Assembly (NCBI GenBank): GCA_963699805.1
Contig: CAVOVH010000001.1
Location: 496,001 to 560,000, forward strand
Direction: 5' to 3'
DNA length: 64,000 bases
Source: JAGTVG01 sp963699805
Lineage (GTDB): Bacteria > Bacteroidota > Bacteroidia > Cytophagales > Cyclobacteriaceae
The translations under genes were made by a program, and so were the position numbers. The notes beneath the pieces were generated by a model, which did not search any database, was not told the origin of the DNA, and saw only the letters and a list, made by a program, of their open reading frames with translations. How positions within the stretch are numbered: the first letter of the stretch is position 1; each line of letters opens with the position of its first letter. Positions 1-7,847 of this stretch are shown piece by piece.

Positions 1-158
1 ACACGCAAATCGTTTTCCGCTCTTGGCGTGTGCCAGTCCGCAGATGCATGGTTCCAATGAATGATATGCTTTGGATCCGTCCAAAGATCCCAGAGTTTTT
101 CTAAAGGAGCATGAATGGTCGCCTCCACAGTAATTTTTTTTCTTTCTGTAGTTGCCAT
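1..158 (-). CDS. SRPBCC (AHSA1-type) domain protein, N-terminal part
   Basis: The gene is cut by the window edge; only the first 52 codons are present, starting at the ATG complementary to 156-158. The peptide begins MATTERKKITVEA and continues with a helix containing PLEKLWDLWTDPKHI and then HWNHASADWH. This pattern of a first beta strand, an alpha helix and a W-rich turn is the N-terminus of SRPBCC/START-like proteins of the AHSA1 (activator of Hsp90 ATPase homology) type. These are small cytosolic hydrophobic-ligand-binding folds, usually about 140-160 residues. No leader peptide is seen. The ligand cannot be told from this fragment. Confidence 0.7.
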   Translation of the reverse strand, partial: MATTERKKITVEATIHAPLEKLWDLWTDPKHIIHWNHASADWHTPRAENDLR

Positions 159-287
159 AATCACCGAAATTTTTTGGGGTCAGATTTTTTGATTTTATAA
201 ACTTACGAAGAAAAATCAAAAGAGATGCTGTGTAACAACGACAAATGACGGGCTATTTGCGACAGGAGTATTGATTAAATTTATTTT

Positions 288-640
288 ATGAAAAATGTGT
301 CCATACTTGTTCCGGAAGGTGCAGAGATGTAGGCGATTGCTGATCCGCAATATTGCCTGGAAACAGTCAATCATTTTTTGGTAGCTTCGGGTAAAAATCC
401 GATTTTTCATGTTGAACTGATTGGTTTAAAGAAAAAATAAATCTAAAGGGCGGGGATTATTCCATTCATTCCGGTAAGATGATCGGTGAAGTTAATAAAA
501 CAGATCTGATCTTTATTCCTGCCCTTCTTGGGGATATCCATCAGGCAGTGGAAGACAACAGGGAATTGGTGCCCTGGATTGTGGATCAATACAAAAAGGG
601 TGCTGAGGTTGCTTCATTTTGTGTCGGTGCTTATTGGTGA
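288..640 (+). pseudogene. Remnant of a GlxA-like (DJ-1/PfpI domain) AraC-type regulator
   Basis: Reading from the ATG at 288 gives MKNVSILVPEGAEM followed by a TAG at 330-332. The same frame then continues with ADPQYCLETVNHFLVASG and HVELIGLKKK before two more stops. A one-base frame change at about 435 restores a long match, including GEVNKTDLIFIPALLGDIHQ, PWIVDQYKKGAEV and ASFCVGAYW, ending in TGA at 638. The order and wording match the N-terminal DJ-1/PfpI domain of GlxA-family regulators, with the Cys of the nucleophile-elbow-like turn (SFCVGA). The C-terminal AraC DNA-binding half is absent. At least three disruptions show that it is dead. It runs directly into an unrelated stress-protein fragment. 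Confidence 0.7.
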
Positions 641-1214
641 TTTCGATCAACAGATGGAGAAATTTGTAAAAGAACATGCCATCGATCTGGTGATCATGGG
701 AACAGAGTGCAAAAATTCGTTAACTGAATTGTTCGCCGGCTCTCATGCCGAAAGGACCCTCCGTGAAACCGATATTCCTCTGCTTGCCATTAAAAAATAT
801 AATCCCTCCTTGCATTTTAATACGATATTAATGGCACTTGATATCAGGGATCATGATGAAAAGGCGGTTCGGAGAATCCTCCAGTGTACTGAAAGTCTTC
901 AGATGGAGATCATCCTGGTTCATGTAAAAAGGAAAATGGATTCAATCGAAGACAATATAGAGAAGGTCCTGAACCATTTTGCGGAAAAATATGATCTGAG
1001 TCATTATCGCATTGAAGTGGTTGCAAATAGGAAAGTAGCTCAGAAACTGAAGTAGTTGAGCGAAAAATACCAGGCAGAAATCAATGGTTTCCCCAAACTT
1101 TCAGAATCCACCGATCAACTGGGAAACTTATATTATCGATATTCATACAAACAGGTGGAACTCATGGTAATCAACAAAACGGCAGATTGGCCGGAGAGGT
1201 ATTTCCATCCTTGA
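636..1214 (+). pseudogene. Universal stress protein (UspA) remnant
   Basis: From about 636 the frame reads as the end of one Usp domain: DLVIMGTECKNSLTELFAGS followed by AERTLRETDIPLLAIKK, the typical phosphate-loop and last-strand region. The start of a second Usp domain follows (ILMALDIRDHDEKAVRRI, then EIILVHV). The usual N-terminal Usp domain start is missing. The frame is stopped by TAG at 1053-1055 but stays open for 52 more codons to TGA at 1212-1214 (contains ELMVINKTADWPERYF). An open frame formally starts at 528, but its first 36 codons are the out-of-frame GlxA remnant. The fragment therefore appears to be joined to it by a deletion. Unlikely to be functional. Confidence 0.6.
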
Positions 1215-1231
1215 TTTCATGCTCTTTCCCA

Positions 1232-2308
1232 TCAGGTTAATTCGATTGTTTTTCCTGTTTTAAATGATTTATCAGCAGCCAGGACAATCCTGAGGCTGTT
1301 GATGGCATCTTCCTGGTGGGCTGATAAATTCATGTTCTCCACGATCGTTTTCAAAAAGAATTCCTGTTCCAGATCGCACAATCCCTGGTGATCCGGCTCA
1401 TCCTGCGTATTGATAATTTCGTCGGGTTTGAAAAAACGGCCATCACCATCTCTGGTTGCGTGATGTAATTTCAGCCTGTTGGTCTTGGTATGTGAATCGA
1501 TATCATCGGAATCACCCTTTTCCTGATCAGCATCCATGATACTTATACAACCTTCCGGGCCGATCACATCTTTCACAAAATAAGCTGCTTCACTCATCAT
1601 TGGACCCCAGCCTGCTTCATACCATCCGACCGAGCCATCTTCAAATGTAACCTGCAATTGACCGTAATTATACATATCTTCCTTCACCTGATCGGTGAGT
1701 CGGGCTCCGATGGCACTGACCCGAATGGGCTTCGATCGGGTCATCTGGCACATGACATCGACATAATGTACCCCACAATCCACAATGGGAGACATCGATT
1801 CCATTAATTTTAAATGCCAATTCCAGGTTTTTTCACTGCTTTGCTGATTCAGATTCATTCGCATCACCAACGGTTTCCCCAGGGTTCGGGCAATTTCGAT
1901 GAACTTTTTCCAAGAAGGATGAACCCTCAGAATATAACCGACCACCAGCTTTCTATTTTTTTCTTTTGCTTTATTAACCACTATCCTGGCCTGTTCCACC
2001 GTCACCGCCAGTGGTTTTTCAACAAACACGTGAGCACCGGCTTCAAGTGCCTTCACTGCATAAGTTGCATGGCTGTCAGGATAGGTACAGATGCAGACTG
2101 CATCCGGCTTTTTCCTGATCATCGCAGTATCAAAATCATCAAACTGATCGATGCCGCCCAACTCCTCAGATAATTTTTCGCGGTTTGTGGCATTTCTGTC
2201 AACAAGGCCAACTAGATTGAAACCAGACAGTCTATGATAGGCACGTGCATGGGACGAACCCATATTCCCGCAGCCTGTTACAATGATGTTGATTGGTGTT
2301 TTTTGCAT
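1232..2308 (-). CDS. Gfo/Idh/MocA family oxidoreductase (cytosolic)
   Basis: A 358-residue protein with no signal peptide. The N-terminal Rossmann domain has the dinucleotide loop TGCGNMG (residues 11-17) and an acidic strand end (VGLVDRN) suggesting NAD. The family's EKP motif lies at 97-99 (VFVEKPLA). The C-terminal alpha/beta domain carries D177 and H181 in the DCGVHYVD stretch, the usual catalytic Asp/His. Family members oxidise or reduce ring hydroxyls of sugars, inositols or sugar-derived compounds. The substrate here is unknown. Unlike the other family members in this window it lacks a Tat leader, so it should act in the cytoplasm. It is divergent from nagB with 212 bases between starts, which may hold both promoters. 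Confidence 0.9.
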   Translation of the reverse strand: MQKTPINIIVTGCGNMGSSHARAYHRLSGFNLVGLVDRNATNREKLSEELGGIDQFDDFDTAMIRKKPDAVCICTYPDSHATYAVKALEAGAHVFVEKPLAVTVEQARIVVNKAKEKNRKLVVGYILRVHPSWKKFIEIARTLGKPLVMRMNLNQQSSEKTWNWHLKLMESMSPIVDCGVHYVDVMCQMTRSKPIRVSAIGARLTDQVKEDMYNYGQLQVTFEDGSVGWYEAGWGPMMSEAAYFVKDVIGPEGCISIMDADQEKGDSDDIDSHTKTNRLKLHHATRDGDGRFFKPDEIINTQDEPDHQGLCDLEQEFFLKTIVENMNLSAHQEDAINSLRIVLAADKSFKTGKTIELT

Positions 2309-2520
2309 GATGGAAGAATCAGATTTATTGCATATCAGATGATTTAATGACTGAAATTTATAAAATTTTATGATGATCCAAGACCATATGAAGGAAGATT
2401 TATTTTTTTACTTACCAAAAGAGATTTTCATTATGTAATCAAAAAAAAATTGTATAATTTTCAGATGGGATGACCCTATCAAATTTTTTATTAAATCTTA
2501 CTTTTTAAATTAATAACATT

Positions 2521-3333
2521 ATGAAAATAATCATTAGGAAAACTTATGACGAACTAAGCTTATGGGTGGCTAATTACATTGTAGAAAGGATTAATGAGTT
2601 TAAGCCTACGGCTGAGAAACCTTTTGTGCTGGGATTACCAACCGGTTCTTCCCCCTTGGGAACATATAAAAAATTGATCAAATATCATAAAGAGGGTCGG
2701 ATTTCATTTAAAAATGTGGTTACATTCAATATGGATGAATATGTAGGTTTGACCAAAGATCATTCACAGAGTTATTATTATTTTATGTGGGAGAATTTTT
2801 TCCAACATATCGATATTCCCAAGGAGAATGTGAACATATTAAATGGAATGGCCAGCGACCTTGAAAAGGAATGTGCAGATTATGAGAAAAAAATTGAAAA
2901 ATATGGTGGCATCGAGTTATTTTTAGGAGGTATAGGCCCTGACGGACACATTGCTTTTAATGAACCTGGCTCTTCGCTGGCTTCTAAAACCCGGATTAAA
3001 ACCCTGAATCTAAATACACTGAAAGCTAATTCCAGGTTTTTTGAAAACGATATTCACAAAGTTCCCAGAATGGCGCTGACAGTAGGAGTTGGTACAGTGA
3101 TGGATGCGAGGGAGGTGGTGATCATTATCAACGGTTTCCATAAAGCCAGGGCTTTACGACAAGTGGTTGAAGAGGGAGTGAACCACATGTGGACGGTTTC
3201 CATGATTCAGATGCACCGACATGCTGTGATTGTCTGTGATGAGGAAGCCACCATGGAATTAAAGGTTGAAACGGTCAAATACTTTACCGAAATAGAACAG
3301 ATCATCGAGGACAGGCTACCGGATCTGGATTGA
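2521..3333 (+). CDS. nagB: Glucosamine-6-phosphate deaminase
   Basis: A 270-residue protein of normal NagB length. It converts glucosamine 6-phosphate to fructose 6-phosphate and ammonia in the cytosol. Visible landmarks are the phosphate-binding LGLPTGSSPLGTY near residues 38-50, FNMDEYVGL with the general-acid Asp near residue 72, and GIGPDGHIAFNEPGSS containing the Asp, His and Glu of the ring-opening site. The hexameric allosteric form is about this size. Some Bacteroidota NagB-like proteins carry a C-terminal LmbE/PIG-L domain. This one is single-domain, but two PIG-L proteins are encoded 2.5 kb downstream. A strong hairpin terminator follows directly. Confidence 0.95.
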   Translation: MKIIIRKTYDELSLWVANYIVERINEFKPTAEKPFVLGLPTGSSPLGTYKKLIKYHKEGRISFKNVVTFNMDEYVGLTKDHSQSYYYFMWENFFQHIDIPKENVNILNGMASDLEKECADYEKKIEKYGGIELFLGGIGPDGHIAFNEPGSSLASKTRIKTLNLNTLKANSRFFENDIHKVPRMALTVGVGTVMDAREVVIIINGFHKARALRQVVEEGVNHMWTVSMIQMHRHAVIVCDEEATMELKVETVKYFTEIEQIIEDRLPDLD

Positions 3334-3343
3334 TATTTGTTTG

Positions 3344-3376
3344 AAGTGATGGGGAATCAATATCCCATCACTTTTT
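3344..3376. terminator. Bidirectional intrinsic terminator between nagB and the converging isomerase gene
   Basis: A perfect ten-base inverted repeat (AAGTGATGGG at 3344-3353, CCCATCACTT at 3364-3373) with a ten-base spacer and a T run on the plus strand. It starts ten bases after the nagB stop and overlaps the last codons of the minus-strand gene, so it can serve both. Confidence 0.8.
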
Positions 3377-4274
3377 GTACATATTCCCGGCTCAAGTGGA
3401 GATTATCCCGGATGGACCGCGTTGGTTCGAAATCATTTTCATGAGCAAGTTCAATTACCAGGTCACCCTGGAAAGTGATCTTTTTCAAGGCTTTTGAAAG
3501 GGCGGCAAAATCAGTATCTCCCTCGCCCAAAGATTCGGACCATCTACCGTCCTGATATTGATCTCTCAGATGCATGAAAACAATCTGATCCCCGAATTCA
3601 AGGATAAATCCGACAGGATTCACCCCAGCTCGCAAAAGCCAGTTGATATCCGGACCTAATTTGATATCCGGTATCCTTTCGAGGGTACCTTTCAGATCAT
3701 GCATGTCATTTTCAACTTCATAGGTATGATTGTGAAGGTTGATCACCACATTTCTTTCTTCGGCCATTTTCCGGATTTTGATCAATATTTCTGCCTGGGC
3801 ATCGAGTTGATTTTCTGTTTTTATATTCTCAGTATTCCCTACAGAAATGCCCATGGTCCTGCCCTGTAACTGCGAGAGATTATCGAGGATCTTTTCAACA
3901 TCTTCCAATATAAAGGTATGCTTCGCAATATCCCACATTTCTGCCCCATAGGAAGTGCCAATGACCGGCAGACTGTATTTATCGATGAGATCTTTCAGGA
4001 TATTTACATTTTTTGATTTTTGCAGAGGATGGTGCATTAATTCCACACCATCATAATGAGCATATTTTACATCCTGAAAGATGTTTTCAAGAACAGGAGT
4101 AATATCATATTCCGGCAATTTAGCAGCATATATCCAGGGATGGGCTCCTACCAGCACTTTTTCCTTATTTATAGGGGGATCTTTGAATAAATCACCCTTT
4201 GGGAAATAAGGTAGAATCCCTGCACCCAGAATGCCACTGACCTGGTAGAGGAATGATCTTCTTGTTGGATCCAT
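3357..4274 (-). CDS. Tat-exported sugar phosphate isomerase/epimerase (TIM barrel)
   Basis: A 305-residue protein beginning MDPTRRSFLYQ, a twin-arginine leader followed by a hydrophobic stretch (ILGAGILPYF). The mature part is a xylose-isomerase-like/AP-endonuclease-2 TIM barrel: HYDGVELMHHP early, VINLHNHTYE in the middle, LGPDINWLLRAG, and VFMHLRDQ followed by GEGDTDF towards the end. The His, Asp and Glu residues at these strand ends are the usual metal ligands (final Glu in LVIELAHEN). Family members isomerise or epimerise sugars, inososes or keto-glycosides. Export points to extracytoplasmic sugars rather than sugar phosphates, despite the family name. It lies tail to tail with nagB and head to head with the next Gfo/Idh/MocA gene. 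Confidence 0.88.
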   Translation of the reverse strand: MDPTRRSFLYQVSGILGAGILPYFPKGDLFKDPPINKEKVLVGAHPWIYAAKLPEYDITPVLENIFQDVKYAHYDGVELMHHPLQKSKNVNILKDLIDKYSLPVIGTSYGAEMWDIAKHTFILEDVEKILDNLSQLQGRTMGISVGNTENIKTENQLDAQAEILIKIRKMAEERNVVINLHNHTYEVENDMHDLKGTLERIPDIKLGPDINWLLRAGVNPVGFILEFGDQIVFMHLRDQYQDGRWSESLGEGDTDFAALSKALKKITFQGDLVIELAHENDFEPTRSIRDNLHLSREYVQKVMGY

Positions 4275-4386
4275 TTGAATTTAAATTTACGATGTTTAAT
4301 TCCTTAATTAATAACAATTAATTTGATAAATCAATTCATATTTAGTTAAATTGTCGGGATGATGAATTTTTTTAACATTTTTAATT

Positions 4387-5787
4387 ATGTCAATGAATAA
4401 AAGACCTTCACGAAGAAAATTTCTGGGGCAGGTGGCTGCTGGAACCGGGGCAATGGCCCTTCCTTCGATAATCACCGGGAAAGCTTCCCAACCACATATT
4501 GAAATGCTGCAAAGGCAATATGAATCCAACAAATATGGGGCAAATGATCAGATCAATCTTGCCACCATTGGTTTCGGGATCCAGGGATCCGGCGATACGG
4601 CCAATGCACTTGAAGTATCCGGGGTAAAGCTGACGGGTGTATGTGACCTTTACACCGGAAGGCTTGAGAGAGCCAGGGAATTATATGGCAATGATTTGAT
4701 CACCACACAGGATTACCGTGATATCCTTTCAAATAAAAATATAGATGCAGTGATCATCGCCGTACCGGATCACTGGCATCAGAAAATCGCCATTGAGGCT
4801 ATGAAATCTGGGAAAGCCGTTTATCTGGAAAAACCCATGATCCAGAAGATAGAAGAAGGACAGGCCATCATTCAGGCTGAAAAAGAAAATAATGCGGTTC
4901 TTCAAATCGGTAGCCAGGGAATATCTTCCATAGGTAATGAAAAAGCCAGACAACTTTTTAAGGAAGGAGTCATCGGGGATCTGGTCATGGTGGAGATTTA
5001 TAATGACAGGTTTTCTTCTGAAGGAGCCTGGCAGTATCCGATACCCTCGGACGCTTCTCCACAAACCATTGATTTTGACGCTTTCCTTGGAAGAGCCCCG
5101 AAAGTTCCTTATGATCCGGTTAGATTTTTCAGATGGAGGAATTATCAGGATTATGGAACCGGCGTGGCCGGAGATCTTTTTGTTCATTCTTTTACAACCC
5201 TGCATTATGTGATCGATTCACATGGACCCGAGCGAGCCAGATCCACGGGAGGATTGCGATATTGGAAAGATGGGAGGGATGTCCCGGATATCATGATGTG
5301 CCTGTATGATTACCCAAAAACCAGCTCACATCCGGCTTTTAATGCCACGTTGAGAATTAACTTTGTGGCAGGTAATGGAGGAGGTGGTGGATTCAGACTT
5401 ATCGGTTCGGAAGGAGAATTATCCGTGGGTTATAACAATATCACTGTTAAACGAAACCGGATGGGAATGAAACCATCAGGTTATTCAATACGGTCCTATA
5501 CAAGTGCCATACAGGAGGAGATCAAGCAGGAATATGATGAAAAATTCGCCTACCTGGATCGGGAGATGATACAGCCTGAAGAAACGGTTTATCAGCCTCC
5601 CAGAGATTATAAGGGAGGGGATTATGACCATTTTTATAATTTCTTCGATGCCATGCGGGGAAACAGGAAGGTGGTTGAAAATGGAACTTATGGCATGCGG
5701 GCAGCCGGGGCTGCACTTTTAGCCAATCTCAGCTATTTTAACAATGAAATCGTAAGCTGGAACCCTGATTCCATGCAATTGGTATAA
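4387..5787 (+). CDS. Tat-exported Gfo/Idh/MocA family oxidoreductase
   Basis: A 466-residue protein. The leader RRKFLGQVAAG (residues 9-19) with a following hydrophobic segment is a Tat signal, consistent with export after folding around a tightly held nicotinamide cofactor. The Rossmann loop is IGFGIQGSG (61-69), the domain border holds AVPDHWH (near 125-131), and the catalytic-loop EKP lies at 148-150. The length and extra C-terminal segments match the long Bacteroidota/Planctomycetota subgroup. Likely role: redox change on a sugar or glycoside in the periplasm; substrate unknown. It heads a three-gene plus-strand run, with the first PIG-L gene starting 31 bases after its stop. The start at 4387 is preferred because it precedes a complete leader. 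Confidence 0.9.
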   Translation: MSMNKRPSRRKFLGQVAAGTGAMALPSIITGKASQPHIEMLQRQYESNKYGANDQINLATIGFGIQGSGDTANALEVSGVKLTGVCDLYTGRLERARELYGNDLITTQDYRDILSNKNIDAVIIAVPDHWHQKIAIEAMKSGKAVYLEKPMIQKIEEGQAIIQAEKENNAVLQIGSQGISSIGNEKARQLFKEGVIGDLVMVEIYNDRFSSEGAWQYPIPSDASPQTIDFDAFLGRAPKVPYDPVRFFRWRNYQDYGTGVAGDLFVHSFTTLHYVIDSHGPERARSTGGLRYWKDGRDVPDIMMCLYDYPKTSSHPAFNATLRINFVAGNGGGGGFRLIGSEGELSVGYNNITVKRNRMGMKPSGYSIRSYTSAIQEEIKQEYDEKFAYLDREMIQPEETVYQPPRDYKGGDYDHFYNFFDAMRGNRKVVENGTYGMRAAGAALLANLSYFNNEIVSWNPDSMQLV

Positions 5788-5818
5788 ATTCTATTCGTTC
5801 ATTTAATACTATTTTAAT

Positions 5819-6694
5819 ATGAAGATTTTAATATCACTCTTTTTTGTTTTGTTTTCTTACCAGATAAACTTTGCTCAGGAAACTCCCATGAACATTATCG
5901 TATTCGGGGCCCATCCCGACGATCCAGATAGTCGTGCCGGTGGGAGTGCAATTTTATGGGCAAAAATGGGACATAATGTCATGTTCGTTGCATTAACCAA
6001 TGGGGATGCCGGCCATCAGAATATGGGGGGAGGTGCCCTGGCAAAAATCAGAAGGGCGGAAGCTGCAGAAGCCGGAAAGCGGTATGGCATCAAAAAATAT
6101 ATCACCCTTGATAACCATGATGGGGAATTATTACCTACCCTGGAAAACCGGTTAAAAGTAATACGGCTGATCCGTCAATGGAATGCGGATGTTGTGATCG
6201 GTCCACGTCCGAATGATTATCATCCTGATCACCGTTACACTGGTGTTTTATTACAAGATGCAGCCTATATGGTGATCGTTCCCAACATAGCTCCTGATAC
6301 TCCTCCTTTAAAGAAAAATCCGGTATTCCTGTATGCTCAAGATCGGTTTCAAAAACCGAATCCATTTTCACCCGATATCGCAGTCGATATAAGTGATGTT
6401 TTTAAGCAGAAAATTTACGCGATGTCTGCTCATGAATCTCAATACTTCGAATGGTTGCCCTGGGCAGGTGGAAAGCTTGATGAAGTGCCTGAAAGTGCTG
6501 ATGAACGGCTGACTTGGCTGGCTCAAGAGAGGTATGGAAGTATAAATGATGAAGTACGGGATTCGCTTATCAAATGGTATGGGGCTGAAAAAGCGGCAAG
6601 GGTAATGAATGCAGAAGCTTTTGAGATATGTGAATATGGAAAACAACCCAGTGAAGAAGAAATCAAAAAATTATTCCCGATGTTAGGTAAATAA
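5819..6694 (+). CDS. Exported LmbE/PIG-L family deacetylase, copy 1
   Basis: A 291-residue protein with a Sec signal peptide (MKILISLFFVLFSYQINFA, cleavage near residue 19). The zinc-site motif AHPDDPD (31-37) gives His32 and Asp35, with catalytic Asp34. The second zinc motif HPDHR (135-139) gives His138. PIG-L enzymes remove N-acetyl groups from GlcNAc-type sugars or act on related amide/ester-bearing metabolites. The secretory leader places it in the periplasm. It follows a Tat-type Gfo/Idh/MocA gene and is followed 16 bases later by a very similar copy, so the three are probably cotranscribed. Confidence 0.9.
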   Translation: MKILISLFFVLFSYQINFAQETPMNIIVFGAHPDDPDSRAGGSAILWAKMGHNVMFVALTNGDAGHQNMGGGALAKIRRAEAAEAGKRYGIKKYITLDNHDGELLPTLENRLKVIRLIRQWNADVVIGPRPNDYHPDHRYTGVLLQDAAYMVIVPNIAPDTPPLKKNPVFLYAQDRFQKPNPFSPDIAVDISDVFKQKIYAMSAHESQYFEWLPWAGGKLDEVPESADERLTWLAQERYGSINDEVRDSLIKWYGAEKAARVMNAEAFEICEYGKQPSEEEIKKLFPMLGK

Positions 6695-6710
6695 TAAAAA
6701 ACAGATTCCT

Positions 6711-7586
6711 ATGAAAAAAACCTTTTCTTTTTTAATCCTTTTTCTGAGTTTAATTTGGTTTGTCTCAGCGCAGGATGATAAAATTAACGTCATTGTATTT
6801 GGTGCACATCCGGATGATCCCGACGGTGATGCAGGTACGGCCATCAAGTTTGCAAAGATGGGACATAATGTAATGTTTGTCGCCCTCACGAATGGTGATG
6901 CGGGTCATCAGAGTATGGGCGGTGGTGCCCTGGCAAAAATCAGGAGAGCAGAAGCTGAAGAAGCCGGAAAGCGGTATGGGATAAAAAAATACATCACGCT
7001 TGATAATCATGATGGTGAACTATTGCCTACGCTTGAAGTAAGGCTACAGGTGATCCGGCTGATCCGAGAATGGGATGCGGATATAGTGATTGGTCCGCGT
7101 CCGAATGATTATCATCCTGATCACCGTTATACGGGTGTTTTGCTGCAGGATGCGGCCTATATGGTAATTGTGCCCAATGTGGCTCCCGATACTCCTCCAC
7201 TTGAAAAAAACCCTGTTTTTTTATATACAAGAGATCATTTTCAGAAGCCCAATCCATTCAATCCTGAAATAGCAGTTGATATCTCAGATGTTTATGAACA
7301 GAAGATATATGGCATGGCGGCTCATGAATCGCAGTTTTTTGATTGGAATCCCTGGACTGAAGGGAGGCTGAATGAAGTTCCCAAAGATCCTGAGGAAAGA
7401 CTTACCTGGCTTGGTAAAATATTGAGCGATGAAATCACCCCTGAAGTAAGGGAATCCCTGACCAAATGGTATGGAAAAGATAAAGCCAATCTGGTAAGCC
7501 ATGCGGAAACCTATGAGATCTGTGAGTATGGAAAAAGACCTTCTGAAGAAGAAATTAAAAAACTTTTCCCGATGCTGGGTAAATAA
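6711..7586 (+). CDS. Exported LmbE/PIG-L family deacetylase, copy 2
   Basis: Also 291 residues and collinear with the preceding gene over its whole length. It has its own signal peptide (MKKTFSFLILFLSLIWFVSA) and keeps both zinc motifs (AHPDDPD, HPDHR). Long blocks are identical in protein and close in DNA, for example the stretch around GALAKIRRAEA and around PNDYHPDHRYTGVLL, so the pair arose by tandem duplication. Differences concentrate near the N-terminus (copy 2 has GDAGTAIKFAKM) and in the last third (for example LGKILSDEITPEV against LAQERYGSINDEV), which could alter substrate choice. No terminator hairpin is obvious after it. Confidence 0.9.
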   Translation: MKKTFSFLILFLSLIWFVSAQDDKINVIVFGAHPDDPDGDAGTAIKFAKMGHNVMFVALTNGDAGHQSMGGGALAKIRRAEAEEAGKRYGIKKYITLDNHDGELLPTLEVRLQVIRLIREWDADIVIGPRPNDYHPDHRYTGVLLQDAAYMVIVPNVAPDTPPLEKNPVFLYTRDHFQKPNPFNPEIAVDISDVYEQKIYGMAAHESQFFDWNPWTEGRLNEVPKDPEERLTWLGKILSDEITPEVRESLTKWYGKDKANLVSHAETYEICEYGKRPSEEEIKKLFPMLGK

Positions 7587-7847
7587 AAATTACAGTACGT
7601 TAATCCGGTTGGGTATTCATTTCTGTGGGAATATTGAATTTTGCTTCCGGCATAATGCTTGGATAATGTTTGAGAGGTAATTCAGGTATCTTCTGCGATT
7701 CATCGGACATCATAAAAATCTTTCAATGATCCAGTCAATTATATGGGTATTGGGAAAGTTCACGGTTCCCAAAGTCACCTCATTTGTTTTGAATTTTTAA
7801 TTCAATAAATTTAAAATCGAAAAAATGAACCCTGTTTTCAATCGGTA

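Noticed and set aside
216..410. Minus-strand 64-codon open frame
   Set aside because: It lies opposite the GlxA-like remnant, whose plus-strand reading is protein-like; it has no leader or motif.
2341..2520. A TATAATTTTC-like element upstream of nagB as a Bacteroidota -7 promoter box
   Set aside because: The match to TAnnTTTG is imperfect and AT-rich DNA gives many chance matches; without transcript data it is not reported as a feature.
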